This document shows positions 45,266-56,833 of a stretch of DNA of 64,000 nt, in pieces; position 1 is the stretch's first letter, and every line of letters starts with the position of its first letter. The DNA comes from Azolla caroliniana (taxonomy: Eukaryota > Polypodiophyta): contig JBHGNT010000017.1 of NCBI GenBank assembly GCA_043228905.1, positions 14,694,001-14,758,000 on the forward strand, read 5' to 3'. The notes beneath the pieces are model-generated. The model ran no database searches and was not told the DNA's origin. It was given only the letters and a program-made list of their open reading frames with translations. The position numbers were made by a program, and so were the translations under genes.

Positions 45266-46514
45266 TGTCGTGAAGATTTCCGGCAATGGTGAGAAAATCG
45301 GGTACGACGAATAAAACGGGGATGTGCAACGACTTGCACATGCACATGCGAAAATGTGTATAGTAATAAGAAAAGAGGGAAAATAAATTGGAAGTGGCAC
45401 CACTCCCCTGGTGCTATAAAAGGGGAGGGGTGCTCACAAGAAAGGGGTCACCCATTTTGAGTTAGGAGGGTGTACCGTTAGATTTAGGGTTTGGTAGTTT
45501 TCTATTCTTCTTCTTCATTTCTGTAGGGTTTCTACTTTGGTCTTCTTCACCCTATTTCGTTTTAGGGTTCTTCTTCGTCTTGTGGTCTTCTTCACCCTAT
45601 TCCTTCTTCTTGAGTGGAGGTTTAGTGTTCCGTTTTGGTTCTTCATCTTGTGAAGATTTGCAGGAGATTTAGGAATTTAGTTTTCTTTGTGTGATCTAGG
45701 TTTCATGAGTTTGGGGTTTTCGGTCTCATCTTTTCTTGGTTGAGTTAGGGTTTTTGTTTGGGGCTCATACAATGGCGGCCCTTCGGCATCCTGGTGGCGG
45801 CATTTGGTGGTTCGACTTCTTCTCCTCGACGGAGAGCATTTCACGTGGTGGCCGGTTCAAGAAGGGAGGGCGAAGTGGCACAGGAACACTCCACCATCTT
45901 CGGGGCGTGACTAACGGTGGACGTTGCGGTCCCGGTGGCCCACTTGACTCGCCTTCGCCGGTTCTCATTTGTTAACTTGTATTTAGCCTATTGTTTTGTA
46001 ATAGCCACCAGATTCGTGGCATGTAAGCCACCTTGTTGTAAAGCATTTGTAATATATACATGCTTGTGTATATCTCTCTTCAATTTGAATCTATTTGAGT
46101 TGAGTCCTTAATCGTGGCTAATCGTCTTGTTGAAACCAGAATCTTCGTCTGTCGGAAACCGATTCGGTCGTAGCCGATTCGGTAGAGAATCGAAGCAGCC
46201 GGAAGCCCGTAGAGCACGAGACCTTTTCCCCCTTTCACTCCCTAGTCCGAGACCCCCGTGGTTCCGCCCAATCCGACACACGTGTATATCTCTCTTCAAT
46301 TTGAATCTATTTGAGTTGAGTCCTTAATCGTGGCTAATCGTCTTGTTGAAACCAGAATCTTCGTCTGTCGGAAACCGATTCGGTCGTAGCCGATTCGGTA
46401 GAGAATCGAAGCAGACGGAAGCCCGTAGAGCACGAGACCTTTTCCCCCTTTCACTCCCTAGTCCGAGACCCCCGTGGTTCCGCCCAATCCGACACAAACA
46501 CGCGGATTTCGAGA
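45266..46514 (+). mobile_element. LTR-like insertion, TGTCGTGA family, copy c
   Basis: Starts TGTCGTGAAGATTTCCGGCA and ends GGATTTCGAGA, flanked by ACGT on both sides (45262-45265, 46515-46518). A TATA box CTATAAAAGGGG is at 45415. The family 3' signature GTGGTTCCGCCCAATCCG is present twice because of a 216-bp internal duplication. Confidence 0.7.
46069..46497 (+). repeat. 216-bp tandem duplication in LTR-like copy c
   Basis: TATCTCTCTTCAATTTGAATC to GTGGTTCCGCCCAATCCGACACA occurs twice in tandem with a single obvious difference (CAGCCGG / CAGACGG). The near identity implies a recent event. Confidence 0.95.
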
Positions 46515-47174
46515 ACGTGCTTTGGAGAAGCTGACTAATCAAAATGAGCAGTCATTCAATGTCCTTAGTTGGGGTTATGTGAGATGGACAATGCCATATG
46601 ATGCTATCAAACTGCATAAAAAATAGACAAAGTGTTGAGTAATATATGGTACAACACATATTTTTGTGGCCCTTGCTTGTTTGCAACTTAAGGGAGTGTC
46701 TCTGGATCCGATAATAGTATCTTTGGACTTCAAGCTTGTAGTGACATAGACTCCATTGATAAAGGCCAAAATCCATATTCAGCTTGGAAAAAGAAGGGTT
46801 TTCAAAACTAGTGTTGGTGGTGGTAATTCCTTGCTTGATATGGATGCTAAATGTGATTGGATTGTTGAAGCTACACGAGTGTTCAAGAGATTTCTAGTTA
46901 AATATGTCGCAATATTCATTGTAATAGTGGATTGTTTTGTATATTGCCTTTGGCCACTTAATTTTAATGCCAATGGAGGATATTTTTTTAGAAAAAAATA
47001 TGTTGCATATGGTAAAGGGAAAAGTACCAGGATACCCCTGGAAGTTTGTCTATTTACCAGAATGCCCCTGAAAGTTCCAAATTTACCAAACTACCCCTAT
47101 GTCCAAAAAAATACACTCTATAAAATAAATATACACTTAAATCTACAAGCCCTATTTACCAAAATACCCTTAAA

Positions 47175-48922
47175 CCTAAACTTATTTACCATAATGCCAC
47201 TATATACCTATTTTGACCAATTTATACCACTTTTATTTTTCAAAATACATCATAAATCATATACCCCTCGAACCCTCCACATCCCCATCTGTTCACCATA
47301 TCCATCGTCTTGATCATCATCTTCACCATACTCATCTTCCTCTTCGACATCTACCTCATTCTCTAAAAAAATGCACAGGAATAATATGCACATACTACTA
47401 ATATCGGATTAATTTCTTCCATGTTTTTTGTCACATGAACACATAGTGTTAGCATAAGCTACTACTAATCTCGTAGAGCTCTCTCCCTTTCTTCTATAGT
47501 TAATCATTTCCTTAGAAAAATTTACTTCATTTCATTTGCACACACAACATCAAGAAGGAGTCAAAGCACAAAAATTTCCTACAATAACTCAAATGTTTAT
47601 TTTCATTTTCTTTTGTCAAACAACAATCATGAAGAGTGAAACAACAAAGATTTTGCATTTATGTCTAATTTTAGACGAATTTCTTCCTTTTTCCCATACA
47701 ATAACATTCCACATGAAAGAACAATAGTTTCCACATAGTTACTACTATATTTCTCTCGTATAAGAACAACGACTACTAGCATCAGACATACATAAGGATA
47801 AGTAGCAAAAGCACAAAGAACATTGTACAATAGCTACTAATCTGAGATGAATTTATTCTCATTTTCTCTCTTACAAAACAAAACCCAAAAAAAGTTTGCA
47901 AAACTTTGTTTCATTCAAGTGGGGAAAGCTGAATTTTCGTACATTTTGAGAGAGCATCTTCAACACTTGGAAACAGAGAACAGAAAAATAGAAATAGTGT
48001 AGCTTCAATTTGTCAGGAGTACAACTCATTCCATAAAATTGAGCTAGTTGTGTATGGTACATGGAGATTAATTAGAAGAAAGACAACACATCATGTATTC
48101 ATACAACTAAATGATGGATTATCAACTCACGAAACCCTGCCTAATTAGGTTAATTAACTGAGACCTGCAAGCTTCAGAGTAATCACTTTCTAGTGTTGGA
48201 TCTACTGAAGAATCTGGTTCCAAATCCAGGATTACACTCTGTTGTGTGATAGCTAGCTATGGATGATCTTTGTAAGTTATTAGGGTTAGGTTTAGAATTA
48301 GTTTTGGGGTTAGGGTTGAGGTCAGCATTAATCATTCAAAGTTGCAGACTCGAGCTCCCTTGATCATGATTATGAGAATGGGTATAATTAGTCGAATTTA
48401 CTTGATTGATGTTGTGATAAGTAATACGGTCATGAACAGTTGAATTAGATCTCATATTATTACTATTATTCATCTGATGATAGTCAAACATTAATGGTGG
48501 TGCAATATGTTCAATTAATTGGTGATCTTCGTGCATGAGGAGATCGTCAGCAACAGAGTATTGATCCTTACCACAATTTTCTTCTTCTCCGATGCAACAA
48601 TATCCTACATCGCCATGGATAGGAAGCTTCGAGAAGGTGTCGCTAGAGATGTCTAGGTCCGCAGAGAGGTGTTGCCGTGTGAAGAGATGATAAATTGGGG
48701 GAGGAAATTCCTGATGATGATGGTGGTGGTGGTGGTGACGAGGCAGATGTCGAAGAGGAATATGAGTTTGGTGAAGATGATGATCAAGACGATGGATATG
48801 GCGAACAGATGGGGATTTGGAGGGTTCGAGGGGGATATGATTTATGATGTATTTTGAGAAATAAAAGTGGTATAAATTGGTCAAAATAGGTATATAGTGG
48901 CATTATGGTAAATAAGTTTAGG
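47175..48922. mobile_element. element with 185-bp terminal inverted repeats
   Basis: 47175-47359 and 48738-48922 are inverse copies (starting CCTAAACTTATTTACCATAA) with few mismatches. Spacing gives a 1748-bp element. Outside the left arm the sequence is rich in TTTACCA-AATACCCCT words, like plant Mutator-type ends. No clear target duplication was found. The interior encodes no transposase, so it would be non-autonomous. Confidence 0.6.
48336..48884 (-). CDS. 182-codon open frame spanning one inverted-repeat arm
   Basis: The first 48 or so codons lie in the inverted-repeat arm and include His-rich runs (eight consecutive His). The rest (SADLDISSDTFSKLPIHG, CCIGEEENCGKDQ, HNHDQGSSSLQL) lies in the interior and looks like the poorly conserved tail of a regulatory protein, possibly a captured host fragment. 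Family unknown. It may not be translated. Confidence 0.3.
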   Translation of the reverse strand: MTNLYHFYFSKYIINHIPLEPSKSPSVRHIHRLDHHLHQTHIPLRHLPRHHHHHHHHQEFPPPIYHLFTRQHLSADLDISSDTFSKLPIHGDVGYCCIGEEENCGKDQYSVADDLLMHEDHQLIEHIAPPLMFDYHQMNNSNNMRSNSTVHDRITYHNINQVNSTNYTHSHNHDQGSSSLQL

Positions 48923-48993
48923 GATGAGATGTCACACTCCAAAGAAGGGGGTTAAACATGAGGAGAGAGAGGAAGGGAAAGAGAGAGAGAGAG

Positions 48994-49026
<33 letters not shown>

Positions 49027-50184
49027 CACAATGAGAGGGAAAATGAAAATGAGAGGGAGGCACAAGTTGAGGGGTAACTTTTCCTTGTTTTTCTTCTTCC
49101 ATTTCATGCCCCATGGGTGGGGTTTATATAGTACAAAATATGACTGTTACATAAGATGATCGTTACAAAAAAGACCGTTGCATACTTGTACACATGCACA
49201 CAAATGTGCATGTGTACATACACACTCATCCTCACACTCACACATTACACATTTCATGTTACACATTACACACCCTATTCATTACACCCTTAACCCTCCC
49301 GTACACATATACGGATAACATGATCATTGATCTTATAAAACATTGTACTGAAGAAGAGGGGATGCATACGATGAATGTACATCCAAATGTTATCTCAATG
49401 GAAGAGTTTGATGCTAACAAGGAGTATGTTGAGAGTGATTACACTAGATCACACTAGGTTGTGACATTCCAAACTTCAATTTGAAAACAATGATATCAAA
49501 AAGCTTATGGAAGTACTTATTAACCATGGCTCGGAATCGACCTCATGGCCATTGGGTGGTACCACAAAGAGTGGTGCTTGATCAATAGAAATCATGGGTA
49601 AAAGATTCAAGTAGTCACTAGTGAATTTAAACAACTAAATGAGGCATGCCCAACATGATGGTGAAGATTGAAAATACATGAGAATGGACCAATGTTTTTT
49701 TGTCTAGGAATTGGCTTCCAATTTGGTTATTCTTGGAGAACGCTACACAATGATGGCCAAAAGGAGATAAAATCATTATACGACGGTTTGGCCTACTTAC
49801 AAGTCAAGAGTCAAAATGGGAAGAGGTTGGTTCAATGCTTAACCATTTGACTTAGAGAAAAGCTCAAGGGAAAAATTAGGGAGCTTTTTTGCAACATGTT
49901 GTTGAGCTTTGGAAACAATATTAAGGCTATGGCGTGTTAAGTTCTATCTTTTTCAAAAATCCTAATCCTCCCATTAATGATAATAAAAAACATTTGTTTT
50001 CCCCAAGTGGTACTTTTTTGTTGAGAGGAAGGAGGGAAGAAAGCATTGGCTATGATACATAGAGATAAACCTAAGAAACATAAAACACTTGAAGAAGATG
50101 ATGAGATGTTTGGGGCTATAGAAGAAGTGTCACTCAGTAACATGATTGGAGAAATAAGGTTTGTCATCAAGGTGAGTTGTCCTA
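48923..50184. other. gene-poor stretch
   Basis: Contains a GA/CA compound microsatellite (48980-49030) and short open frames (49194-49457, 49668-49850) with no recognised domain. The TTAACCATGGCTCGGAATC stretch near 49520 may be retroelement debris. Confidence 0.4.
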
Positions 50185-50189
50185 GAATT

Positions 50190-50700
50190 GCTATAAATAT
50201 GTAGCCGGCCACAACCGGTCAACACGTATAAAATGAGAGACACAAGAACCAAGAGACAATAGACAAGAACAAAGCACAACACAAGATCTTTTAATGTGGA
50301 AACCCTGAACGAGGAAAACCCATGGGAGTCCACAAAACTCCAAAACGAATCACTATGGCAGGAGAAAAATATTCACAAGAGACACTAATGCAACAACCTT
50401 AGGCTCCTCTTCATTTGGCGACGGTTAGAGATTTACAACTCTCTCTCTCTCTCTCTCCTACTCTCACTTAGTTACACCCACAAATGCACTAGTTACAATG
50501 ATTATATCTATAATAATGATTTGCATTAGGTGTATTTATACTCATACACAATATGGGCTATTTACAAATATAGCCCCGAGTCGGCTTCGACCGATTCGGC
50601 TAATAGCCGAATCGATCATTTTCCGGCCTCGACCGATTAAGCTTACTCTTCTGTCCGACTCGTGCTCTCCTTTCCATCCAGAGGAAGCTATTTCCTAACA
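50190..50700 (-). mobile_element. solo LTR, relative of copia-B
   Basis: 511 bp. On minus it starts TGTTAGGAAATAGC and ends TATAGCA, with a perfect 5-bp duplication AGAAT at 50185-50189 and 50701-50705. It shares GGCCACAACCG, GTGGAAA-CCC...AACGAGG, TCTCTCTCT and CATCC-GAGG words with the copia-B LTRs in the same order. No internal region remains. Confidence 0.85.
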
Positions 50701-50954
50701 AGAATAAGGAAAATTCAAGTAAAATTTGTTACTATGTATAAATTTGACAAATATACATTGTGGTGTTGTGACAAACAATGTCAAAGTCAATATGAAGTAT
50801 AAGATATTGGATAGGATGATGAAGCTAGTCGTTATTCCATTACCAAGATAGTTGACGATGGATAAAGGAAGTGCCAATTGTCAAAGTAGAAAAGAAAGGA
50901 AGGAAGGAATAATGAAGAAGAAACGACTTAGATTGAGAGAGTTGAAAAACTACA

Positions 50955-51200
50955 AAATTGACAAGGTAATGTAATTGGTAGAGTAACTTTATTAAGAGTT
51001 AAATGATAATTATATCTAGACGTGACTCAAAAACTAAAGACTAATGTTAAACTATAATGTTTCATCTTGATCAAGAACCTCTTTATTGACAAGGTAATGT
51101 AATTGGTGGTGTAACGTTATTACGAGTTAAAAGGTAATTACATCTAGACATGACTTGAAAACTGAAGACTAGTGTTAAACTACGATGTTTTCTTTTTGAA
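50955..51200. repeat. two-copy tandem repeat, 129 bp
   Basis: GACAAGGTAATGTAATTGGT starts at about 50959 and 51088. The second half shares GACTA(A/G)TGTTAAACTA. Confidence 0.85.
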
Positions 51201-51304
51201 ATGCATGAAGTAAACTTAGAGCATATTCAAGGTCATGGAATGCATGGAAGAGACATGCATTATTTGATGATATACATAAATATTAATAATGATGGAGCAT
51301 AGAT

Positions 51305-51430
51305 TCATAACAAGAATAGCCTAATGGTTTGAATTTGGTGCATGCTCTCCGCAAGCTCATGGGTTTGATTGTTCATATCATATGTCATGGTAATCACGAC
51401 ATTGTCCCCCTTCTAGAACAAGTGCCATGA
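51305..51430 (+). mobile_element. tRNA-derived SINE-like element
   Basis: A-box-like TAGCCTAATGGTTTG, then B-box-like GGGTTTGATTGTTC about 45 bp later, and the tail CGACATTGTCCCCC. The tail resembles the SINE at 23484-23607. Confidence 0.4.
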
Positions 51431-51529
51431 GTGGCTATAGATAAAGGACTAGATTAGTTGGGATAGCGATGATGTAATTCTTTAGCAAGGGCTTAAGTAT
51501 TGGTGAGGTTCTAAACATGTTCCCAATTC

Positions 51530-52916
51530 TCACTTGGTATATCCCAACCAATTTACTAGATAATATAATGGATTTTGCGTTGTGTTAGAGTCAAGTATAG
51601 TTGCAACTTCATATTCGAGTCCATCATCAAGTTCAATTGAAGATGGGGTTGGCACCACATGATATGAAATATTGCTAATAACACAAGGCTCCAAAAGAGA
51701 ACAATGAAATTTTGTATGACGGCTTACATGTGGCGGTAGATCAAGGAAAAATGCCACCTCATTAATATGTGCAGAAATCACAATTGGGCCCAATCACTGA
51801 TAATCCAAATTATCATAAGGCTTTGTGGTCTTTATGTGACTTCATAACAACCATACTAGATCACCAACTTGAAATGTATGTTAAAGGAGATGATTGTCTT
51901 CGATTGCTTTATGTGTTGCTTGGGGATTTTATTGATGAATTGATAGCTCTTGTTGAACTTGTTATCGTGGATAGATGTTCTTCTACACCAAGATTAACAC
52001 GAACTTTAGGGATTCCCAACCATGTCCATCAAGGATGTTGAAGACAATTATAATTTGTAACTACCTTTTGTGTTGCTTGGGAATTTGGTAAATGAATTAT
52101 AGTTCCTCTTGAACTTGGCATAGTGGGATAAACGACTTTATGTACTAGGATTAGCAAGAACTTTGAGGATCCCCAACCAAAGTCCATTGAGGATGATGAC
52201 CAATATGTATAACGAATGACATGACCTTAATGGAGGAATGTACAGAAATATTTTATGCAAAATGAGGAAAATGTAAAAAATTTGTCCAATATTCATCTTG
52301 TTGATAACTACTAAAACTTTGAAGATATTGTTCTAACATTTGATTTGTCCGATATCGTACCATTTGTATGTGGGTGATAGTTTGACGATAGTTTTCAATA
52401 GATTTTGAGTAATGAAAATAAATGCTTCAAGAATTCAAAGAGAAATTATGGCCCGCGATCACTAGTTAGGTCATCTGCAGACTATGATGTTAACAATCCT
52501 CATGCATAACAAGGTCAAGTATTTCTTCACTACTAATGCTCTCATTACATTGTAAGAAGCTTACCATCTTTCTAAATTGATCGGCCACAAAAAATAGATA
52601 GCGTCAACGCCCTTAGAAGGTGAGAGATCCATAATACAGTCCAAGAAATAAATTTCCATGGTCTTTTTGGAATTGGTAACATCTTTAGTAATTCATATGG
52701 GTGATGTCGAGGCATTTTCATGCAACATGTGTGCATGTAAGAATTTAACCCTCAACAAAAATGATCGAGCAACCAATTCTAATATCTAATGTATCTCTGC
52801 AAAATGTTTAGGCATATAAGCATGATGACAATGCCACAATACTTAGAGGCAAGGACCCTTTGGATATATACAAGACATTATGCCACCTTAATTTCATTAC
52901 AATCCACATATGAATG
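51530..52916 (-). pseudogene. chromovirus (Ty3/gypsy) integrase remnant
   Basis: At 51793-51530 minus: IVISAHINEVAFFLDLPPHV, KFHCSLLEPC, then DDGLEYEVATILDS and YYLVNWLGYT. These are the integrase C-terminus followed by a chromodomain, diagnostic of chromoviruses. Upstream to 52916 only fragments are readable (RHHPYELLKMLPIPKRPWK, SPSKGVDA). The relic is cut at 52916 by copia-B. Confidence 0.75.
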
Positions 52917-53694
52917 TGACGGGAATTGCACGCTCCGTATACGCAACGCTCGGCCACAACCGAGCTTAGAATCATACACAGAAAACGGGAAATAAATTCA
53001 CGACACAAAGAAGAGAAGAGTACACAGGATGTTTACGTGGAAAACCCAAACTAGGGAAAAAACCACGGCAGCCCACAGGCTGCAAACTATCACTATGTTA
53101 CAGTATACAACAGTAAAGCACCGAGGCAACAACCTCGAGCTTTCTATCTTCGCCACAGGCGGCGGTTACAACAGAGGCAATGACCTCTTTCTCTCTCTCT
53201 CTCTCTCTGTACACGGTTACACACTCTCTCTCTTCTTGCACCAACAAGAATAACCAACAACCACTAAAAGTTTGCCCTAAGTCATATTTATACTAATATG
53301 ACTTTTCGGCTATTTACAAATATAGCCATGATGGACTCTCAGAAACATATTTACGAATATGTCTCTTCATCCGATGAGCACTCCTCCCCGGGTCTGCACC
53401 ATCCGGCTCTCCGTAGTCGGGTACTCCTCATCCGGTTCTCACCGGGTCTGCACCATCCAGCTCTCCGTAGACGGGTACTCCTCATCCGGTTCTCACCGGC
53501 TCTGCACCATCCGGCTCTCCGTAGCCGGGTACTCCTCATCCGGTTCTCACCGGGTCTGCACCATCCGGCTCTCCGTAACCAGGTACTCCTCATCCGGTTC
53601 TCACTGGGTCTGCACCATCCGGCTCTCCGTAGCCGGGTACGTTCATCAACAATGTTCTTCTCCCTTCCCATCCGGAGGGACCTGTCTCCCAACA
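52917..53694 (-). mobile_element. copia-B 3' LTR
   Basis: 778 bp, TGACGGGAATTGC...CTCCCAACA on plus. Contains five copies of a 54-bp repeat (from 53391) and a CT microsatellite at 53188-53208. Confidence 0.95.
53391..53640. repeat. 54-bp LTR minisatellite, five copies
   Basis: GGTCTGCACCATCC units start at 53391, 53445, 53499, 53553 and 53607. The 5' LTR has four. Confidence 0.95.
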
Positions 53695-53711
53695 AACTCC
53701 CCCTTCACTCC
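53695..53711 (-). other. copia-B polypurine tract
   Basis: On minus GGAGTGAAGGGGGAGTT lies directly before the 3' LTR (TGTTGGGAG), where plus-strand DNA synthesis is primed. Confidence 0.85.
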
Positions 53712-54574
53712 AGCATGGGGTGTCTTACTAGTCTGATCCTCTTCCGGCATGCATCCAACTTGTCGGGTATCAGCACTTTGGTCAGCATATCTGACTCGTT
53801 CTCGGCCGTGTGGATCTTCGTCAGTGCGAACTCCTGGTCATCTACTCTTTCCCAGATCCAGTGATATCTTCGCTGGATATGCTTCGTCCGGGAATGGTAG
53901 GTCGCATTCTTAGCAAGATGGATGGCACTTTGACTGTCGCAATAGAGTCGGTATTCATCTTGCCGGATACCGAGCTCTCCGATGAAGTCCTTCATCCATA
54001 ATATTTCCTTGCCGGCTTCCACAGCCGCCATGTACTCCACCTCTGTGGTTGACAATGCAACCGTCTTCTGCAGCCTCAACTGCCACGAGACAACTCCCCC
54101 TGCATATGTCATTACATACCCGGATGTAGACCGGCTGGTATCCACATCAGCCGACATGTCCGAATCGGTGAAACCGTCAAGTTGAGGTTTTTCGGAGCCG
54201 AATCGGAGACACATATTTGAAGTGCCCTTCAAATACCGGAGTATCCATTTGACTGCGTTCCAGTGCTCCTTGCCGGGATTGCTCATAAACCGGCTCACCA
54301 CTCCGACTGCGTATCCTATATCCGGTCGGGTACACACCATTGCGTACGTCAAGCTCCTGACGGCAGAGGCATGTGGAATCTTCATCATATCCGCCTTCTC
54401 TGCTTTCGTCTTCGGGCTTTGCTTACTGGATAGCCTGCAGTTTGCCGGAAGTGTCGATCCGACCGGTTTCGCATCTGACATGTTGAACCGGTGAAGCACC
54501 TTTGTCACGTACTTCTCCTGTGACAACCATAATTGCTTCACTGACCGGTTCCGGATAATATGCATCCCCAACAT
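53705..54574 (-). pseudogene. copia-B pol, end of RT and RNase H
   Basis: 289 codons continuing the pol frame after a TAG at 54575. Begins MLGMHIIRNR; RNase H motifs include DSDMSADVDTSRSTSGYV, ALSTTEVEYMA and YCDSQSAIHLAKN, with TKHIQRRYHWI near the end. Same frame as the upstream ORF, so a single substitution (probably a Gln codon to TAG) is the only break. Confidence 0.93.
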
Positions 54575-56833
54575 CTATCTTGCCGGACCCAAGTCTTTCA
54601 TTGAGAAGGTCCGGTTGAGGGCCTTCTTCAACATCCGTATTTTGACTTGGTCCCGTCCGACGATCAACATGTCGTCCACGTACAGAAGGAGTATCAGGAA
54701 GTCGCCTCCTTTGAACTTCTTCACAAACACGCAGTGATCGGCCTGCATCTTGTGGTACCCTTGATCGGTCATGAAGGAATCGAACTTCCGGTACCATTGT
54801 CGGGGAGCCTGCTTTAGTCCGTACAGGCTCTTCTTCAGCCGGCATACCAGGTGCTCCTTCCCTTTCTCCACAAATCCCTCTGGTTGCTGCATGTAGATCT
54901 GCTCTTCGAGGTTGCCGTGAAGGAATGTCGTCTTCACGTCCAGCTGTTCTACCTCGAGGTCCATGCTTGCCGCTATACTCAGCACCGTCCGGATGGAGGT
55001 CATCTTTACTACCGGGGCAAATATCTCGTCAAAGTCCACACCCTTTTTCTGATGGAACCCCTTCACCACGATCCTGGCTTTGTATCTCGGGGGGTTGCCG
55101 GCATCTCCCGGTTTCAACTTATACACCCACTTGTTTCGGAGTGCCCGCTTTCCTTTCGGCAGCTCCACCAATTCGTACGTATGGTTCTCATGCAGGGAAT
55201 CCATCTCATCCTGCATGGCACTTAACCATTTGCGGTTGTGGGTGTCATCCTTCGCTTCTTCGAAGCTTTCCGGCTCCCCCTCATCGGTCAGCAGAACATG
55301 CTCTGCATCCGGAAATCTCCGGGGCGCCCTTCTCTCTCTGAGAGGATATCTCCGTCTTCGGGCTTCGGTAACCGGCTCCTCCATTTGCTCTTCATCCGAA
55401 TCCGATTCGGGGTCTTGGCCGGTTCCAGTTTCAACTTCCTCTACTTCTTCTTCAGCCTGTTCGGTATCCTCACCGTAACTGGCTGGTTCCTCGAGTGCTA
55501 ACCGGTCTCTTGCCGGTTGGGTCTGTTCGTCATAGAGTCGATCCTTACCGGTCGACTTGGAGTTCATTATCTTCTTCTCCGACTCCCAGTCGGCGAGCGT
55601 CTTGTCCTCCATGAAGATAATATCTCGACTCCGGAATACCTTTTTGTCGACCAGGTCCCACACTCGATAGCCGAACTCATCGTCACCGTAACCAAGGAAT
55701 ATGCATGGCCGGGTCTTTGGATCTAACTTTGCTCTCCGGTCCTTAGCTACATGCACGTACACGAGACACCCGAACACCTTCAGATGCCGGTAGGATACTT
55801 CCTTACCAGTCCACACTCTCTGTGGCGTGTCTCCGTCCAAGGGTACTGAGGGTGATCTATTTATTACATATGTCGCCGTTGACAATGCCTCAGCCCAAAA
55901 CTTCTTGGGTAGTTTTGCATGCGCTAGCATACTCTGGACCCTCTCCATTATGGTCCGGTTCATCCTCTCGGCCAGTCCGTTTAGTTCCGGCGTCTTCGGC
56001 ACAGTAAATTCGAGCCGGATTCCCTTCGAGCGACAATACTCCTCGAACTGCCCCCGGTATTCACCTCCGTTATCTGCTCGAACCGCCTTCAGCTTCCGGC
56101 CGGTTTCTCTTTCCACTCTCGCGTGGAGCTCTTTGAAGACGGATAGCACCTGATCCTTCGTCTTCAACGGTGTGGCCCACAGCTTCCGGTTGTGGTCATC
56201 TATGAACGTCACGAAGTACTGCGCTCCGGCATGTGACTTCGTGTCTACTTGACACACATCCGTATGCACCAACTCCAGTGGTGCATTACGTCTCATCGGT
56301 GGCCTTGGTTGGAAGGAGGTCCGGTTCTGCTTACCGGCCAGACAATCAGTGCACTTCTCCAAGTGCACGTTCTTCACTGGAATGAGGTTGTCGTCTGCAA
56401 GCCTCTTCATCCCCTTCTCGCTCATATGACACAGCCTCTTGTGCCACAGCTCACTGGCAGTGTCGAATGCCACGTTCACTTCTTCCAGACATAACCGGGC
56501 ATTCATCAGGTACAGTGTGTTGACCTTCCGGGACTGAGCCACAATCAAGCTCCCTTTGCTGAACTTCATGACACCGTTCTGGATGCTACCCATGTAGCCT
56601 TCATCATCTAGCCGACTTGCTGATATCTGGTTCAGACGAACCTCCGAAACGTGTCGGACATGCTTCAGTAGCAACTTGCATCCGGTTGGTGTTGTCAGCC
56701 ACACGTCTCCTATGCCGACAATTTGGCATGTACCTTCATTCCCCATTCGGACACAGCCGTGATCACCGGCTGAGTAGAATGAGAAGCATTTCCGGTCCGG
56801 GGTAAGGTGGAACGACGCTCCGGAGTCTACCAC
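54575..56833 (-). pseudogene. copia-B pol: protease, integrase, RT
   Basis: 752 codons between two stops. Protease active site VDSGASFHLT at the start (usual D-S-G); GAG-pre-integrase LWHKRLCHMSEKGM with C-x2-C (CTDC); integrase core TDVCQVD, FIDDHNRKLWA, VRADNGGEYRG and PELNGLAERMNRT; then an acidic linker (about 455-500) and RT with EIFAPVVKMTSIR, QLDVKTTFLHG, KSLYGLKQAPRQWY and catalytic YVDDMLIVG near residue 718. The order PR-INT-RT-RH defines Ty1/copia. The TAG before the frame (56834) is in phase with gag and probably replaces a Trp codon. Confidence 0.95.

Noticed and set aside
45736-45975. 79-codon Gly/Arg-rich frame starting near 45771
   Set aside because: Lies inside LTR-like copy c, has no recognisable domain, and is absent from the sister copies.
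53298-53864. 188-codon plus-strand frame (HHPALRSRVLLIRFSPG repeats)
   Set aside because: It is the antisense of the 54-bp LTR minisatellite of copia-B.
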